A stretch of 33,440 nucleotides of DNA from an uncultured Dysgonomonas sp. Its GTDB lineage: Bacteria; Bacteroidota; Bacteroidia; Bacteroidales; Dysgonomonadaceae. Under the pieces are notes generated by a model. The model searched no databases and was not told where the DNA came from. It saw only the letters and a list, made by a program, of their open reading frames with translations. The DNA is taken from positions 1 through 33,440 of the forward strand of contig CALKIV010000017.1 in assembly GCA_937995835.1 (NCBI GenBank). Direction: 5' to 3'. Of the stretch, positions 8,749 to 17,348 are shown one piece after another. Position 1 is the first letter of the stretch, and every line of letters starts with the position of its first letter. A program made the translations under genes and the position numbers.

Positions 8749-10287
8749 TTAATTTTTTCGTTTATATAAGTAGTAAGTATTTGCTTTATCCTCTGACTTC
8801 ACGCTGTCTATCAGATTGTAATTCACCTTTAGGGGTTCGAAAGTCTGGAAAAAATCATAATTGAAGCCATTGGTACAATCAATAATAAATGTTGTTTTTC
8901 CTTCTTCGATATATTTTGCCTGACTATCTCTGATCTCAGGATACATATTATAATAGATGTTGGGAGATAAAAAATATTTCACACTTGGGGTAAGTCCCGT
9001 AGTGGTGAAAAGTGCATTTCCTTCTCCAAAGGCAATATTAAGCAAAGTAGCATCTTTTTCTGCTTTTATCCTATCCTTAAAAACGAATTGAGGAGAATTA
9101 GGTGTGCTCTGTCTGAGTAATGTTTCAGTACCCAAATCAAAGAAATCTCGTTTGTTGATGGCTACTAAGAGCATAAATGTAGCTAAGAGATAGATCATTT
9201 TTTTACTCTCCTTTACGTTGATCTGTTTTTCTAAGAAAGAGAAAATAGCAATCAGCCCTAAGGTAACAAAAGCGAAAAGGGGTAGAGGATAGTAGAAATG
9301 ATAAGTCAAAGGAAAGAAGATAATAGCAAAGACAGCTATACCGGAAAAGACAATAGCCATTTGATTCCATCTGCCTTTGAGATGTTTAAATGGGAAATAA
9401 AATATCCCGATACTGATAATCAGATACCAAACAAGTTCGGCTCTGTATGCTTTATATAATTTATTTACGCCATTGGTCAGCAACCAATGATAGTCATTAG
9501 TGCTCGAATATTGTTTATTCAGCTCTATATAAACGTGATATGCTTCTCCAAGCGCATCGTTGTAGATGAAGTAAAATAATACAGGAACAAAAATAATTGC
9601 TACACCTATAATATAAGCGAAACAATTTTGTAAAAAGTTTTTGTACTCTTTCCTGATCAGTAGTTGAACAAAGATAATCAGCAGAGGGAAGAACCAAAAG
9701 AGAATCAAGTTTAGCTTTATCAACATAGCCAAGGAAGTCAACAGCCCATGAATAAGCATGTGCTGAGATGGATGTTTCTGATTGTTCTCTTTAAAATAGG
9801 AGATAAAGAAGTAAGTGCTGATGATATAAAACAGCAAAATCATTTCTTCAGCTGAGCCTCCTGTATGCATATAAGTCAGAAAAGACAAAGGAAGAAGTAA
9901 GGAAATGATGAATGCAAAAATATCTTTCAGATATAATTTCGCTGTGTAAAATATTGCAGTGAGAGCAACCAACCAGCCTATAATCTGAAATAAGAAAAGT
10001 CCAATAAAAGAGCTTTTGGAGAAAAGAGAGCCTAGCCCATAAATGAAGAAGATGAGAGGCCCTTTGTGATCAAAAATTTCAGAATAGAGCGTCATGCCAC
10101 TAAACATGCCTTTGCCTATGTTGAAATAGACATTGACATCGCTCCACTCGTTAGTGGGGTAGAGGGGCGACATCTTGGAACAGAAGAAAAGAAAGAGTAT
10201 GCCATAAATATAAAGAGGAACAAGAAAATTCTTGTCCTCTTTATATTTTATAGTTATGCTCTCAATCATCGTCTGTTTGTTCTCCAC
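8749..10287 (-). CDS. GT39/ArnT-like integral membrane glycosyltransferase (putative)
   Basis: This 512-residue protein has about ten transmembrane segments (~22-370) and an extracytoplasmic C-terminal tail (~390-512). The first loop carries NEWSDVNVYFNIGKGM with D50, and a second acidic motif FDHKGP (D73), placed as in GT-C enzymes of the PMT/ArnT superfamily. These enzymes use polyprenyl-phosphate sugars and act on the periplasmic face. It follows metG by 10 bases and abuts the methyltransferase. No polyprenyl-phosphate-sugar synthase is obvious in the window unless the GT2 enzyme is one. The superfamily call is good, but donor and acceptor are unknown. Confidence 0.75.
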   Translation of the reverse strand: MENKQTMIESITIKYKEDKNFLVPLYIYGILFLFFCSKMSPLYPTNEWSDVNVYFNIGKGMFSGMTLYSEIFDHKGPLIFFIYGLGSLFSKSSFIGLFLFQIIGWLVALTAIFYTAKLYLKDIFAFIISLLLPLSFLTYMHTGGSAEEMILLFYIISTYFFISYFKENNQKHPSQHMLIHGLLTSLAMLIKLNLILFWFFPLLIIFVQLLIRKEYKNFLQNCFAYIIGVAIIFVPVLFYFIYNDALGEAYHVYIELNKQYSSTNDYHWLLTNGVNKLYKAYRAELVWYLIISIGIFYFPFKHLKGRWNQMAIVFSGIAVFAIIFFPLTYHFYYPLPLFAFVTLGLIAIFSFLEKQINVKESKKMIYLLATFMLLVAINKRDFFDLGTETLLRQSTPNSPQFVFKDRIKAEKDATLLNIAFGEGNALFTTTGLTPSVKYFLSPNIYYNMYPEIRDSQAKYIEEGKTTFIIDCTNGFNYDFFQTFEPLKVNYNLIDSVKSEDKANTYYLYKRKN

Positions 10288-10297
10288 ATTGTCAGCT

Positions 10298-12337
10298 TTA
10301 TCCTATTTGGCTTCCCGGCTCCACTTTAGATGCAGGCTGTATCAAGCTCAAGTTGCCATCTAAATCTTCGGCAGATAAGATCATGCCTTGCGAAACGATA
10401 CCCTTCAATTTGCGAGGAGCAAGGTTGGCAATGAAGCATACTTGTTTGCCGACCAAGTCTTCTGGTTTATACCATTGAGCAATTCCGGAGATGATTGTTC
10501 TTTTTTCCAGACCATCATCAATCAAGAATTGAAGAAGCTTGTCTGTTTTAGGCACTTTTTTGCATTCCAAGACTGTCCCCACACGGAAGTCGCACTTCAT
10601 AAAGTCGTCGAATTCTACAACTTCTTTTTGTGCCTTCGCTTTTTTGTTCGCTGTAGCATTTGCTGTCTTGCTTGCAAGTAGTTTTTGTACTTGAGCTTCT
10701 ATTGCTTCATCTTCTATTTTGGCGAAAAGCAATTCTGCAGTTCCCAATTGATGCCCTTCGGAAAGAAGATCAATAGCGCCAAGTTTGTTCCAGTCTTGTT
10801 TGTCTAGCTTGATCATCTTCAAAATTCTTTCAGCACTAAAAGGTAAGAAAGGTTCGAAGGCAATCGCCAAGTTGGCTGTGATCTGTAACGATAGATTCAA
10901 GATCGTGCTCACACGTGCCATATCTGTTTTAGCCAACTTCCAAGGCTCTGTGTCAGCTAGGTATTTATTCCCGATACGAGCCAAATTCATAGCTTCTTTT
11001 AGCGCATCACGGAAGCGAAAAGCGTCAAGACTGTTTTCTATCTTCGATTTGATGTCTGCAAATTCAGCCAGTGTTTGTTTGTCGTATTCGTTCAATGCTC
11101 CTTGTACAGGAACTTTATTGTCAAAATATTTTTGAGTCAGCACCAATGCACGATTGATAAAGTTCCCAAGAATACCTACCAATTCGCTGTTGTGATGTGT
11201 TTGAAAATCTTTCCAAGTAAAATCGTTGTCCTTTGTTTCAGGAGCATTGGCAGTCAAAGTGTAGCGCAAAGAATCTTGTTGGTTAGGAAAATCTTCCAAA
11301 TATTCGTTTAACCATACAGCCCAATTGCGAGACGTAGAAAGTTTGTCACCCTCTAGATTCAAGAATTCATTACCTGGCACGTTGTCCGGCAGGATGAATG
11401 AGCCTTCAGCCTTCAACATCGCAGGGAAAACGATACAGTGGAACACGATATTATCTTTCCCAATGAAGTGAACCAATCTAGTATCTTCTGATTTCCACCA
11501 TTTTTCCCAATCATTTGGGAGCAATTCTTTTGTATTCGAGATATAGCCAATAGGCGCGTCAAACCACACATATAGCACTTTGCCTTCTGCCCCTTCTACA
11601 GGCACAGGCACTCCCCAATCCAGGTCACGACTTACGGCACGAGGTTGTAGCCCCATATCAAGCCACGATTTACATTGACCATACACATTAGGTTTCCATT
11701 CTTTGTGATCTTCCAGAATCCACTTCCTCAACCACTCTTCGTGTTGATCAAGAGGAAGATACCAATGCTTAGTCTCTTTCAGAATGGGTTTAGAACCAGT
11801 GATGGCAGAAACAGGATTGATCAGATCCAATGGGCTAAGTGATGTACCACATGCCTCACATTGATCGCCATAAGCTTTGGGGTTGTTGCAGTGTGGACAT
11901 TGCCCTGTTATATATCTGTCAGCAAGAAACTGTTTAGCTTCTTCGTCATAATATTGTTCGCTTACTTTTTCGATAAGCTTATCTGTATCATACAACTTTC
12001 TGAAAAATTCGGATGCCGTTTCAGCATGAATCTTAGAAGTCGTTCTAGAATAAATGTCAAAAGAAATACCAAAATCTTCGAATGCCTTTTTGTTCAGCGT
12101 GTGAAATCTATCCACCACATCTTGAGGAGATACTCCCTCTGCTTTAGCTCTGATGGTGATTGGCACACCATGTTCGTCAGAGCCACAAACGTGGATTACT
12201 TCCTCGCCTTTCAGTCTGAGGTAGCGTGTATAGATGTCAGAAGGAACATATACCCCTGCAAGGTGCCCAATGTGGATAGGACCGTTGACGTAAGGTAGAG
12301 CAGATGTTATCAGCGTTCTTTTGTATTTCTTAGTCAT
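10298..12337 (-). CDS. metG: Methionyl-tRNA synthetase
   Basis: This 679-residue cytoplasmic enzyme charges tRNA-Met. The HIGH motif is at 22-25 (PYVNGPIHIGH), the zinc knuckle uses C147, C150, C160 and C163, and the second signature is KLSTS at 332-336 in place of KMSKS. A C-terminal EMAP/Trbp111-like tRNA-binding domain spans ~577-679 (FRVGTVLECKKVPKTDKL), joined by a Lys/Ala-rich linker (~555-575). Length and architecture match the long, dimeric class. It heads the minus-strand unit, with 10 bases to the GT-C gene. A TATCTTTG box lies 44 bases upstream of the start. Placing an essential synthetase at the head of a glycan operon implies that the glycan genes are expressed constitutively. 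Confidence 0.98.
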   Translation of the reverse strand: MTKKYKRTLITSALPYVNGPIHIGHLAGVYVPSDIYTRYLRLKGEEVIHVCGSDEHGVPITIRAKAEGVSPQDVVDRFHTLNKKAFEDFGISFDIYSRTTSKIHAETASEFFRKLYDTDKLIEKVSEQYYDEEAKQFLADRYITGQCPHCNNPKAYGDQCEACGTSLSPLDLINPVSAITGSKPILKETKHWYLPLDQHEEWLRKWILEDHKEWKPNVYGQCKSWLDMGLQPRAVSRDLDWGVPVPVEGAEGKVLYVWFDAPIGYISNTKELLPNDWEKWWKSEDTRLVHFIGKDNIVFHCIVFPAMLKAEGSFILPDNVPGNEFLNLEGDKLSTSRNWAVWLNEYLEDFPNQQDSLRYTLTANAPETKDNDFTWKDFQTHHNSELVGILGNFINRALVLTQKYFDNKVPVQGALNEYDKQTLAEFADIKSKIENSLDAFRFRDALKEAMNLARIGNKYLADTEPWKLAKTDMARVSTILNLSLQITANLAIAFEPFLPFSAERILKMIKLDKQDWNKLGAIDLLSEGHQLGTAELLFAKIEDEAIEAQVQKLLASKTANATANKKAKAQKEVVEFDDFMKCDFRVGTVLECKKVPKTDKLLQFLIDDGLEKRTIISGIAQWYKPEDLVGKQVCFIANLAPRKLKGIVSQGMILSAEDLDGNLSLIQPASKVEPGSQIG

Positions 12338-12380
12338 TGTATATTATGTTGTTTTTTATGATTCAATTTTTGTTGCCATG

Positions 12381-12388
12381 CAAAGATA
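12381..12388 (-). promoter_or_regulatory. Candidate -7 box for the metG operon
   Basis: The minus strand reads TATCTTTG, matching TAnnTTTG exactly. The same octamer precedes coaBC and the DUF2147 gene in this window. No good -33 TTTG at about 20 bases. Confidence 0.45.
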
Positions 12389-12460
12389 AAAACTTACAAA
12401 CTATTTATAGCCTTGCACCTATTTAAAATATCTAATTCTTTGTAGTTTGGTTTCTTAGCC

Positions 12461-13777
12461 TTAACGTAGAATGTTGATGTCGCCCCCTTTTTTGTATCGT
12501 TTGCCTTCGGAGCCGGTGGCATCTATCACATAGTAGTATACTCCCGGGTTGACCAACTTGCCGTTGTGCCTTCCATCCCATCCCTGCGAAGGGTCTGTCC
12601 ATTCGTAGACTTTATTTCCCCAGCGATTGAAGATGGTGCATTTGAACTTAACGATTGATTTGTAAGAAACCTTAAAAATATCGTTCTGTCCTGGAGTGCT
12701 CCCCGGTGAGAAAAAATTTGGAACCTGTAAATCGGATTCAGATATATTCAGATTAACACTAACGGTATCAGTGCACCCTGAATTGATATTAGCTACCTCA
12801 AGGGTGACAATATAATCTCCAGCATTTTGAAAAATGTAGTTCATATCCTTATCGTTATATCTCGCTTCAGGATTTTTCATATCCTTCTTGTTGTAGATAA
12901 ACCATGAATAATGGTCTGCAGCAGGTTCGTTGGCATGACCAAAGAAGTCGATCTCCACAGGAGCTGATCCCCCTAAGCCTGTACCATTAGCACCTATTTC
13001 GTTATCACTTTCTCTGTTGTGCTGTTTATGTGTCATTTTAGCAATTGCAGAGGCTGGCTCATAAGTGGAAGAAATGACCTTCTCAGGAGAGCCAAACGCT
13101 TTGCCAAACTGGTCACCAATCAATGCGAATTCAGTTTTTAGATTAGGAAGATCTCCCTCTACTAATACAATTTCTGTACCAATAATTAAGTCTTTTAAGA
13201 CTTTTCTCTCAGTAACAAACTCCTCGCCATCCCATGTTTGTATATCGTATTCAATCTCGTATTTCCTCTTAATTTCCTTTTGTTGTCCTGTTGTTTCTCT
13301 GAAAAAAATAAAATCATCTTTGTTAATTTCTAGTTTCAGAGCTTCACACTTGTCTGCCGACTCCACAGGGGTGATGCTATGTAGTTGAGGTTGATGCGTG
13401 TTGTAGTCAATGATCCAAACCGCTTTTGTCCGATTGTTGTCTTCAAAGGCTAAGCCTCTTGCATCTTCTAAATTGGTAATGGTGTACATTTCTCGTCCTT
13501 GCCCTGCGGGTACCGGAAGAGGAAGGGTGATGTCGTTTCTCTCTCCATTGATACTTGTTTCATAGGTGTAGGCTTTTACAGAGTTGCCTACGTTTGTGGT
13601 GTAGGTGATTTTGGCTCCTGTCAAGGTCTTAAAAATATAAACCTCTTCTAGAGTAGTGGATCCACTGCGTTCTACGGTCTTGTAAGTGCCTATCGCTTGA
13701 AATTCTGCATTCCTTAGCTGTGCATAAGCTGAAACATAGAGGAGAATAAAACAGGTGAAGAATATGATTTTTTTCAT
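12461..13777 (-). CDS. Secreted protein with PKD-like domain and type B T9SS sorting domain (CHU_C)
   Basis: This 438-residue protein has a signal peptide (residues 1-19, ending SAYA-Q). A long N-terminal region (~20-260) matches nothing I recognise. A PKD-like fold (~270-345, AGDYIVTLEVAN) follows. The final ~90 residues have the features of the gliding-motility-associated C-terminal domain: VPNFFSPG, NDIF, IFNRWGNKVYEW, WDGRHNGKLVNPGVYYYVI. That domain directs proteins through the type IX secretion system to the cell surface. At this size it is a small cargo. It sits between metG and spt, separated from spt by a strong terminator, so it is transcribed on its own or from read-through. Its function is unknown; adhesion or surface assembly would be a guess. 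Confidence 0.85.
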   Translation of the reverse strand: MKKIIFFTCFILLYVSAYAQLRNAEFQAIGTYKTVERSGSTTLEEVYIFKTLTGAKITYTTNVGNSVKAYTYETSINGERNDITLPLPVPAGQGREMYTITNLEDARGLAFEDNNRTKAVWIIDYNTHQPQLHSITPVESADKCEALKLEINKDDFIFFRETTGQQKEIKRKYEIEYDIQTWDGEEFVTERKVLKDLIIGTEIVLVEGDLPNLKTEFALIGDQFGKAFGSPEKVISSTYEPASAIAKMTHKQHNRESDNEIGANGTGLGGSAPVEIDFFGHANEPAADHYSWFIYNKKDMKNPEARYNDKDMNYIFQNAGDYIVTLEVANINSGCTDTVSVNLNISESDLQVPNFFSPGSTPGQNDIFKVSYKSIVKFKCTIFNRWGNKVYEWTDPSQGWDGRHNGKLVNPGVYYYVIDATGSEGKRYKKGGDINILR

Positions 13778-13796
13778 TCGTTAGCCATTAAGAAAA

Positions 13797-13828
13797 ACAC
13801 CCTTTATCTTTTAACGGATAAAGGGTGT
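13797..13828 (-). terminator. Intrinsic terminator after spt
   Basis: A perfect 12-bp inverted repeat (ACACCCTTTATC / GATAAAGGGTGT, 8-base loop) lies 31 bases past the spt stop. On the minus strand the stem is followed by TTTTTCTTAA, the expected U tract. It isolates spt from the secreted-protein gene. Confidence 0.85.
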
Positions 13829-13858
13829 CTATATTGTAAAAGATTAAATGATCGTCTT

Positions 13859-15049
13859 TTAGATAACTTCCATCTTTTTGAATATTTTCTCTATCTTTTC
13901 AAGAGCGATATCCACTTGTTCTTTTGTATGTGTAGCCATCAGCGAGAATCTGATCAAAGTGTCATCAGGTGCAACAGCTGGTGAAACTACTGGGTTGACA
14001 AATATGCCTTCATCGAATAGCATCTTCGTGATGGCAAACGTTTTTTCATTGTTGCGAATGAAAAGAGGAATAATAGGAGTTGAAGTATGTCCTATTTCGC
14101 AGCCCATTTGTTTAAATCCATCTAAGGCATAGTGGGTCAAGTCCCATAAGCGTTTGATTCGTTCAGGCTCAGCTTTTAAGATATCTAGAGCAGCACTAGC
14201 AGCGGCTGTAGCAGCAGGAGTAGCACTAGCTGTAAAGATATAAGCTCTTGAGTTGTGACGGAGGAAGTCTATAATTGTTTTATTAGCAGCAATAAATCCT
14301 CCAATAGAAGCGAGAGATTTACTGAATGTGCCCATAATTAGATCCATGTTGTCGGTTAGTCCAAAGTGGTCGTGAACACCTTTTCCACTATAGTCCTTGC
14401 CTAAAACTCCTAGTCCGTGCGCTTCATCTATCATGATGTTTGCATTGTATTTCTTGGCGAGTTCAACTACCCCAGGTAGATTAACAACATCACCCTCCAT
14501 ACTGAATACACCATCCACAACGATGAGTTTCACTTTGTCCGGTTCGCATTTTTGGAGTTGTTTCTCCAGCGAATCCATGTCGTTGTGTCTGAATTTAAGC
14601 TTCTTCGAGAATGAAAGTCTGCTTCCTTCAATGATTGAAGCGTGATCTAGCTCGTCCCAAATAATGTAGTCTTCACGTCCGGTCATGCAAGAGATTACTC
14701 CCAAGTTGACATTGAATCCAGTAGAGTACACAATTGCATCTTCCTTACCTACAAAGGCGGCAAGTTTATTTTCTAATTCGATATGAATGTCTAAAGTTCC
14801 ATTCAGAAAGCGTGATCCAGCCATTCCCGTCCCATACTTTTTGGTGGCATTCATGGCAGCTTCAATAACTTTGGGATGATTTGTTAGACCCAAGTATGCG
14901 TTTGATCCGAACATTAACACCCTTTTCCCATTGATGGTTACTTCAGTGTCTTGTTCGCTCTCTATTTGTCTGAAATAAGGATAAAAACCAGAAGCTCTCG
15001 CTATTCGCGCAGCATCGTATCGGTACAACTTTTCAGTTAGTAAGTCCAT
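13859..15049 (-). CDS. spt: Serine palmitoyltransferase (alpha-oxoamine synthase)
   Basis: This 396-residue PLP enzyme condenses serine with a long-chain acyl-CoA to start sphingolipid synthesis, known in Bacteroidales. The PLP lysine is K244 in GTFSKSLASIGGF, the cofactor aspartate is in DEAHGLGVLG (208-217), and the ring-stacking histidine is H136 in WDELDHASI. The glycine-rich GTGMAGSRFLNG (73-84) is typical of the family. The close relative 2-amino-3-ketobutyrate CoA ligase shares the fold. The N-terminus (RASGFYPYFRQIES) and the lineage favour serine palmitoyltransferase, though substrate choice cannot be proven here. It diverges from the M23/dxr operon across a 262-base gap and ends at a strong terminator, so it is likely monocistronic. 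Confidence 0.85.
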   Translation of the reverse strand: MDLLTEKLYRYDAARIARASGFYPYFRQIESEQDTEVTINGKRVLMFGSNAYLGLTNHPKVIEAAMNATKKYGTGMAGSRFLNGTLDIHIELENKLAAFVGKEDAIVYSTGFNVNLGVISCMTGREDYIIWDELDHASIIEGSRLSFSKKLKFRHNDMDSLEKQLQKCEPDKVKLIVVDGVFSMEGDVVNLPGVVELAKKYNANIMIDEAHGLGVLGKDYSGKGVHDHFGLTDNMDLIMGTFSKSLASIGGFIAANKTIIDFLRHNSRAYIFTASATPAATAAASAALDILKAEPERIKRLWDLTHYALDGFKQMGCEIGHTSTPIIPLFIRNNEKTFAITKMLFDEGIFVNPVVSPAVAPDDTLIRFSLMATHTKEQVDIALEKIEKIFKKMEVI

Positions 15050-15221
15050 AGTAGTGGTAAAAAATTATAACAAAAGTTTATTATAACTGCCCGACATAAT
15101 TAACCTAATTTAATAACTTATGCAAAAGGCAGGCTGCAAACTTAATCAAAAAATCAACAATGAGTCGTCCTTTGTCAATTTATTTTAAAAATTAACGAAA
15201 TATCTAATCTTGGTATGAAGT

Positions 15222-15255
15222 TTTGTAAACAATCCCTCTTTTTTTCTTAATTTTG
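15222..15255 (+). promoter_or_regulatory. Candidate promoter of the M23-dxr-rseP operon
   Basis: TTTG (15222-15225) and TAATTTTG (15248-15255) match the Bacteroidetes -33 and -7 elements with a 22-base spacer, slightly long. The leader to the start at 15312 would be about 50 bases. The rest of the 15050-15311 divergent gap is AT-rich and shows no gene. Confidence 0.5.
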
Positions 15256-15311
15256 CTTTTTACAGGCAAATAGAAGCAATAGTTTTACAAGCTAGATAAG
15301 AAAACTAATTC

Positions 15312-16172
15312 ATGAGTCAAAAGGGAAAAAAGAAGGGCGAGTTTTGGAAAAAAGCCCACTTCAAATATAGAATATCAGTTATAAATGAAAATACACTCGA
15401 GGAAGTATGGAAGATCAAGTCTTCTATGTTTACGGGAGTTATCTTGTTTTTAGTTGTAGCCTTTCTATTGGTGACTATCACCTCAATAATAATCATAACT
15501 ACACCTATTAGATACTATTTGCCGGGATATCTTGATGTGGAGATCAGAGAAAAATCGATTCGTTCGGCAATGAAAATTGATTCGTTGGAGCAAGCTGTTA
15601 AATCTCACGATATCTATGTCGAAAATGTCCGAAAAATTCTTTCTGGAGCTTTGGAGGTTGATTCAGTGGTGAAGGTTGACTCTGTGTATATTTCAGAAGA
15701 CGACCCTATACTAGAAAAAAGTCAACGCGAAAAAGAGTTTATAACAAAGTATGAAGAAGAAGAAAAATACACTTTAGGGGTATTCCCTGCTAGTGCAGTG
15801 TCCTCTGGAGCTTTGTTTTACAAGCCTATTCGAGGGGTAGTAGTGGAGCACTTCAATGCTAATAATAAGAATTATGGCATTGTAATAAAAGTGAATAAAG
15901 CAGAGACCGTACAGGCAACCCTTGATGGAGCTGTAATTTTTTGCACTTATGACCCTAGTAACAATTATATTGTACATCTGCAGCATGCAAACGGTTATGT
16001 CTCTATCTATAAAGGGTGTACGCGTTTGGTGAAAAAAGTAGGAGATAAGATCAGAACAGGGGAAGCTATTGGTGTGATAGAAGAAAAAGAAGAGGGAAAA
16101 GGAGGTGCTTTAGTTTTCGAATTGTGGAACAAAGGTTTACCCATTAACCCGGAAAATTATATAACATTTTAG
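15312..16172 (+). CDS. M23/LytM-family protein with degenerate active site
   Basis: This 286-residue protein has a basic cytoplasmic N-terminus, one transmembrane helix (~40-63), a charged, probably helical linker (~75-150) and a periplasmic LytM fold (~168-286). Active M23 endopeptidases bind zinc through HxxxD and HxH motifs. Here the equivalent positions read NYGIV (N187, V191) and ALVFE (A266, V268), and the usual YxHL is YKGC (233-236). It therefore looks catalytically dead, like EnvC/NlpD-type LytM regulators that activate amidases. It stands first in the plus-strand operon, one base before dxr. A role as a cell-wall or division regulator is inferred from the fold; the family call and the missing ligands are read from the sequence. 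Confidence 0.88.
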   Translation: MSQKGKKKGEFWKKAHFKYRISVINENTLEEVWKIKSSMFTGVILFLVVAFLLVTITSIIIITTPIRYYLPGYLDVEIREKSIRSAMKIDSLEQAVKSHDIYVENVRKILSGALEVDSVVKVDSVYISEDDPILEKSQREKEFITKYEEEEKYTLGVFPASAVSSGALFYKPIRGVVVEHFNANNKNYGIVIKVNKAETVQATLDGAVIFCTYDPSNNYIVHLQHANGYVSIYKGCTRLVKKVGDKIRTGEAIGVIEEKEEGKGGALVFELWNKGLPINPENYITF

Positions 16173-16173
16173 G

Positions 16174-17328
16174 ATGGAACATAAAAAAAGGAGTATCGCC
16201 CTCCTTGGCTCAACAGGATCTATTGGGACTCAGACCCTAGATGTCGTGCGATCTAATCCTGACCGATTTGAAGTATATGCCTTATCTGCAAATAACAATG
16301 CAGAATTGTTGATAAAACAGGCTAGAGAGTTTTTGCCGGAAGTGGTCATCATAGCTAACGAGCAAAAGTATGAGGAGCTGAAAACTGCTCTTCAGGATTT
16401 GCCAATGAAGGTTTGGGCCGGAAAAGATGCTATTGCACAAGTTGTGCAGAGCGAGCCCATCGATATGGTTGTGACGGCAATGGTGGGGTATGCTGGTTTG
16501 CAACCTACTATCAGTGCCATTAAGGCCGGGAAAGCAATTGCCCTTGCTAATAAAGAAACATTGGTGGTGGCAGGAGAAATTGTAGTAGAATTAGCGTTGG
16601 AAAATAGAGTGCCTATCTTGCCTATTGATTCAGAGCATTCTGCAATCTTTCAGTGTTTGGCAGGAGAATCTTCTCCCATCGAAAAAATATTGCTTACTGC
16701 CTCAGGAGGTCCATTTCGAACTTGGTCGATGGAGCAATTGGCTAAAGCGACCAGAGCACAAGCTTTGAAGCATCCCAACTGGGAAATGGGAGCTAAGATA
16801 ACTATCGATTCGGCATCGATGATGAACAAAGGCTTTGAGATGATAGAGGCCAAATGGCTCTTTGATATTGCTCCTGAAAAAGTAGAAGTGGTGGTTCATC
16901 CAGAATCCATTATCCACTCCATGGTGCAGTATCAAGATTCGTCTATCATAGCTCAATTGGGTTTGCCGGATATGCGACTGCCTATACAATACGCTTTGGG
17001 CTATCCCGAGCGGTTGAAGGCTGATTATAAACGGTTGGATATTTTTGAATTGGGGAAAATGACATTCGAGAAGCCTGATATGGAAAGGTTTCGAAACCTA
17101 GCATTTGCATACGAGGCTGCTAAAATTAAAGGCAATATGCCATGCATCTTGAATGCTGCGAACGAAATAGTAGTGGCGGCTTTCTTAAAAGATAAGATTG
17201 GCTTTTTGGAAATGAGTGATGTCATAGAAAAAACAATGCAAACAGCAAGCTTTGTTCAAAAGCCGACTTACGAAGACTATGTGCAATCTGATGCAGAAGC
17301 CAGACGCATAGCACAAGAGTTAATTTGA
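16174..17328 (+). CDS. dxr: 1-deoxy-D-xylulose-5-phosphate reductoisomerase
   Basis: This 384-residue cytoplasmic enzyme converts DXP to MEP with NADPH, the committed step of the MEP isoprenoid pathway that feeds undecaprenyl phosphate and quinones. The dinucleotide-binding LLGSTGSIGTQTLDVV is at 10-25. KETLVVAGE, the metal-binding PIDSEHSAIFQ and ASGGPFR follow. HPNWEMGAKITIDSASMMNKG is the family signature of the catalytic domain. The length is normal. It starts one base after the M23 stop and 20 bases before rseP, an arrangement also common in related genomes, and sits in an operon full of envelope genes. Confidence 0.98.
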   Translation: MEHKKRSIALLGSTGSIGTQTLDVVRSNPDRFEVYALSANNNAELLIKQAREFLPEVVIIANEQKYEELKTALQDLPMKVWAGKDAIAQVVQSEPIDMVVTAMVGYAGLQPTISAIKAGKAIALANKETLVVAGEIVVELALENRVPILPIDSEHSAIFQCLAGESSPIEKILLTASGGPFRTWSMEQLAKATRAQALKHPNWEMGAKITIDSASMMNKGFEMIEAKWLFDIAPEKVEVVVHPESIIHSMVQYQDSSIIAQLGLPDMRLPIQYALGYPERLKADYKRLDIFELGKMTFEKPDMERFRNLAFAYEAAKIKGNMPCILNAANEIVVAAFLKDKIGFLEMSDVIEKTMQTASFVQKPTYEDYVQSDAEARRIAQELI

Positions 17329-17348
17329 TAATGATAATAAAACAATAA

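Noticed and set aside
10388..10681. Plus-strand open frame opposite the metG C-terminal domain
   Set aside because: Shadow of metG, whose frame is confirmed by catalytic and tRNA-binding motifs.
13859..15049. Reading the oxoamine synthase as threonine-pathway 2-amino-3-ketobutyrate CoA ligase
   Set aside because: No threonine dehydrogenase is adjacent, and the N-terminal pattern and lineage fit serine palmitoyltransferase better, though the reaction is not proven.
15050..15311. A riboswitch or small gene in the divergent spt/M23 gap
   Set aside because: Apart from a promoter candidate the gap is AT-rich, with no extended stems or open frame.
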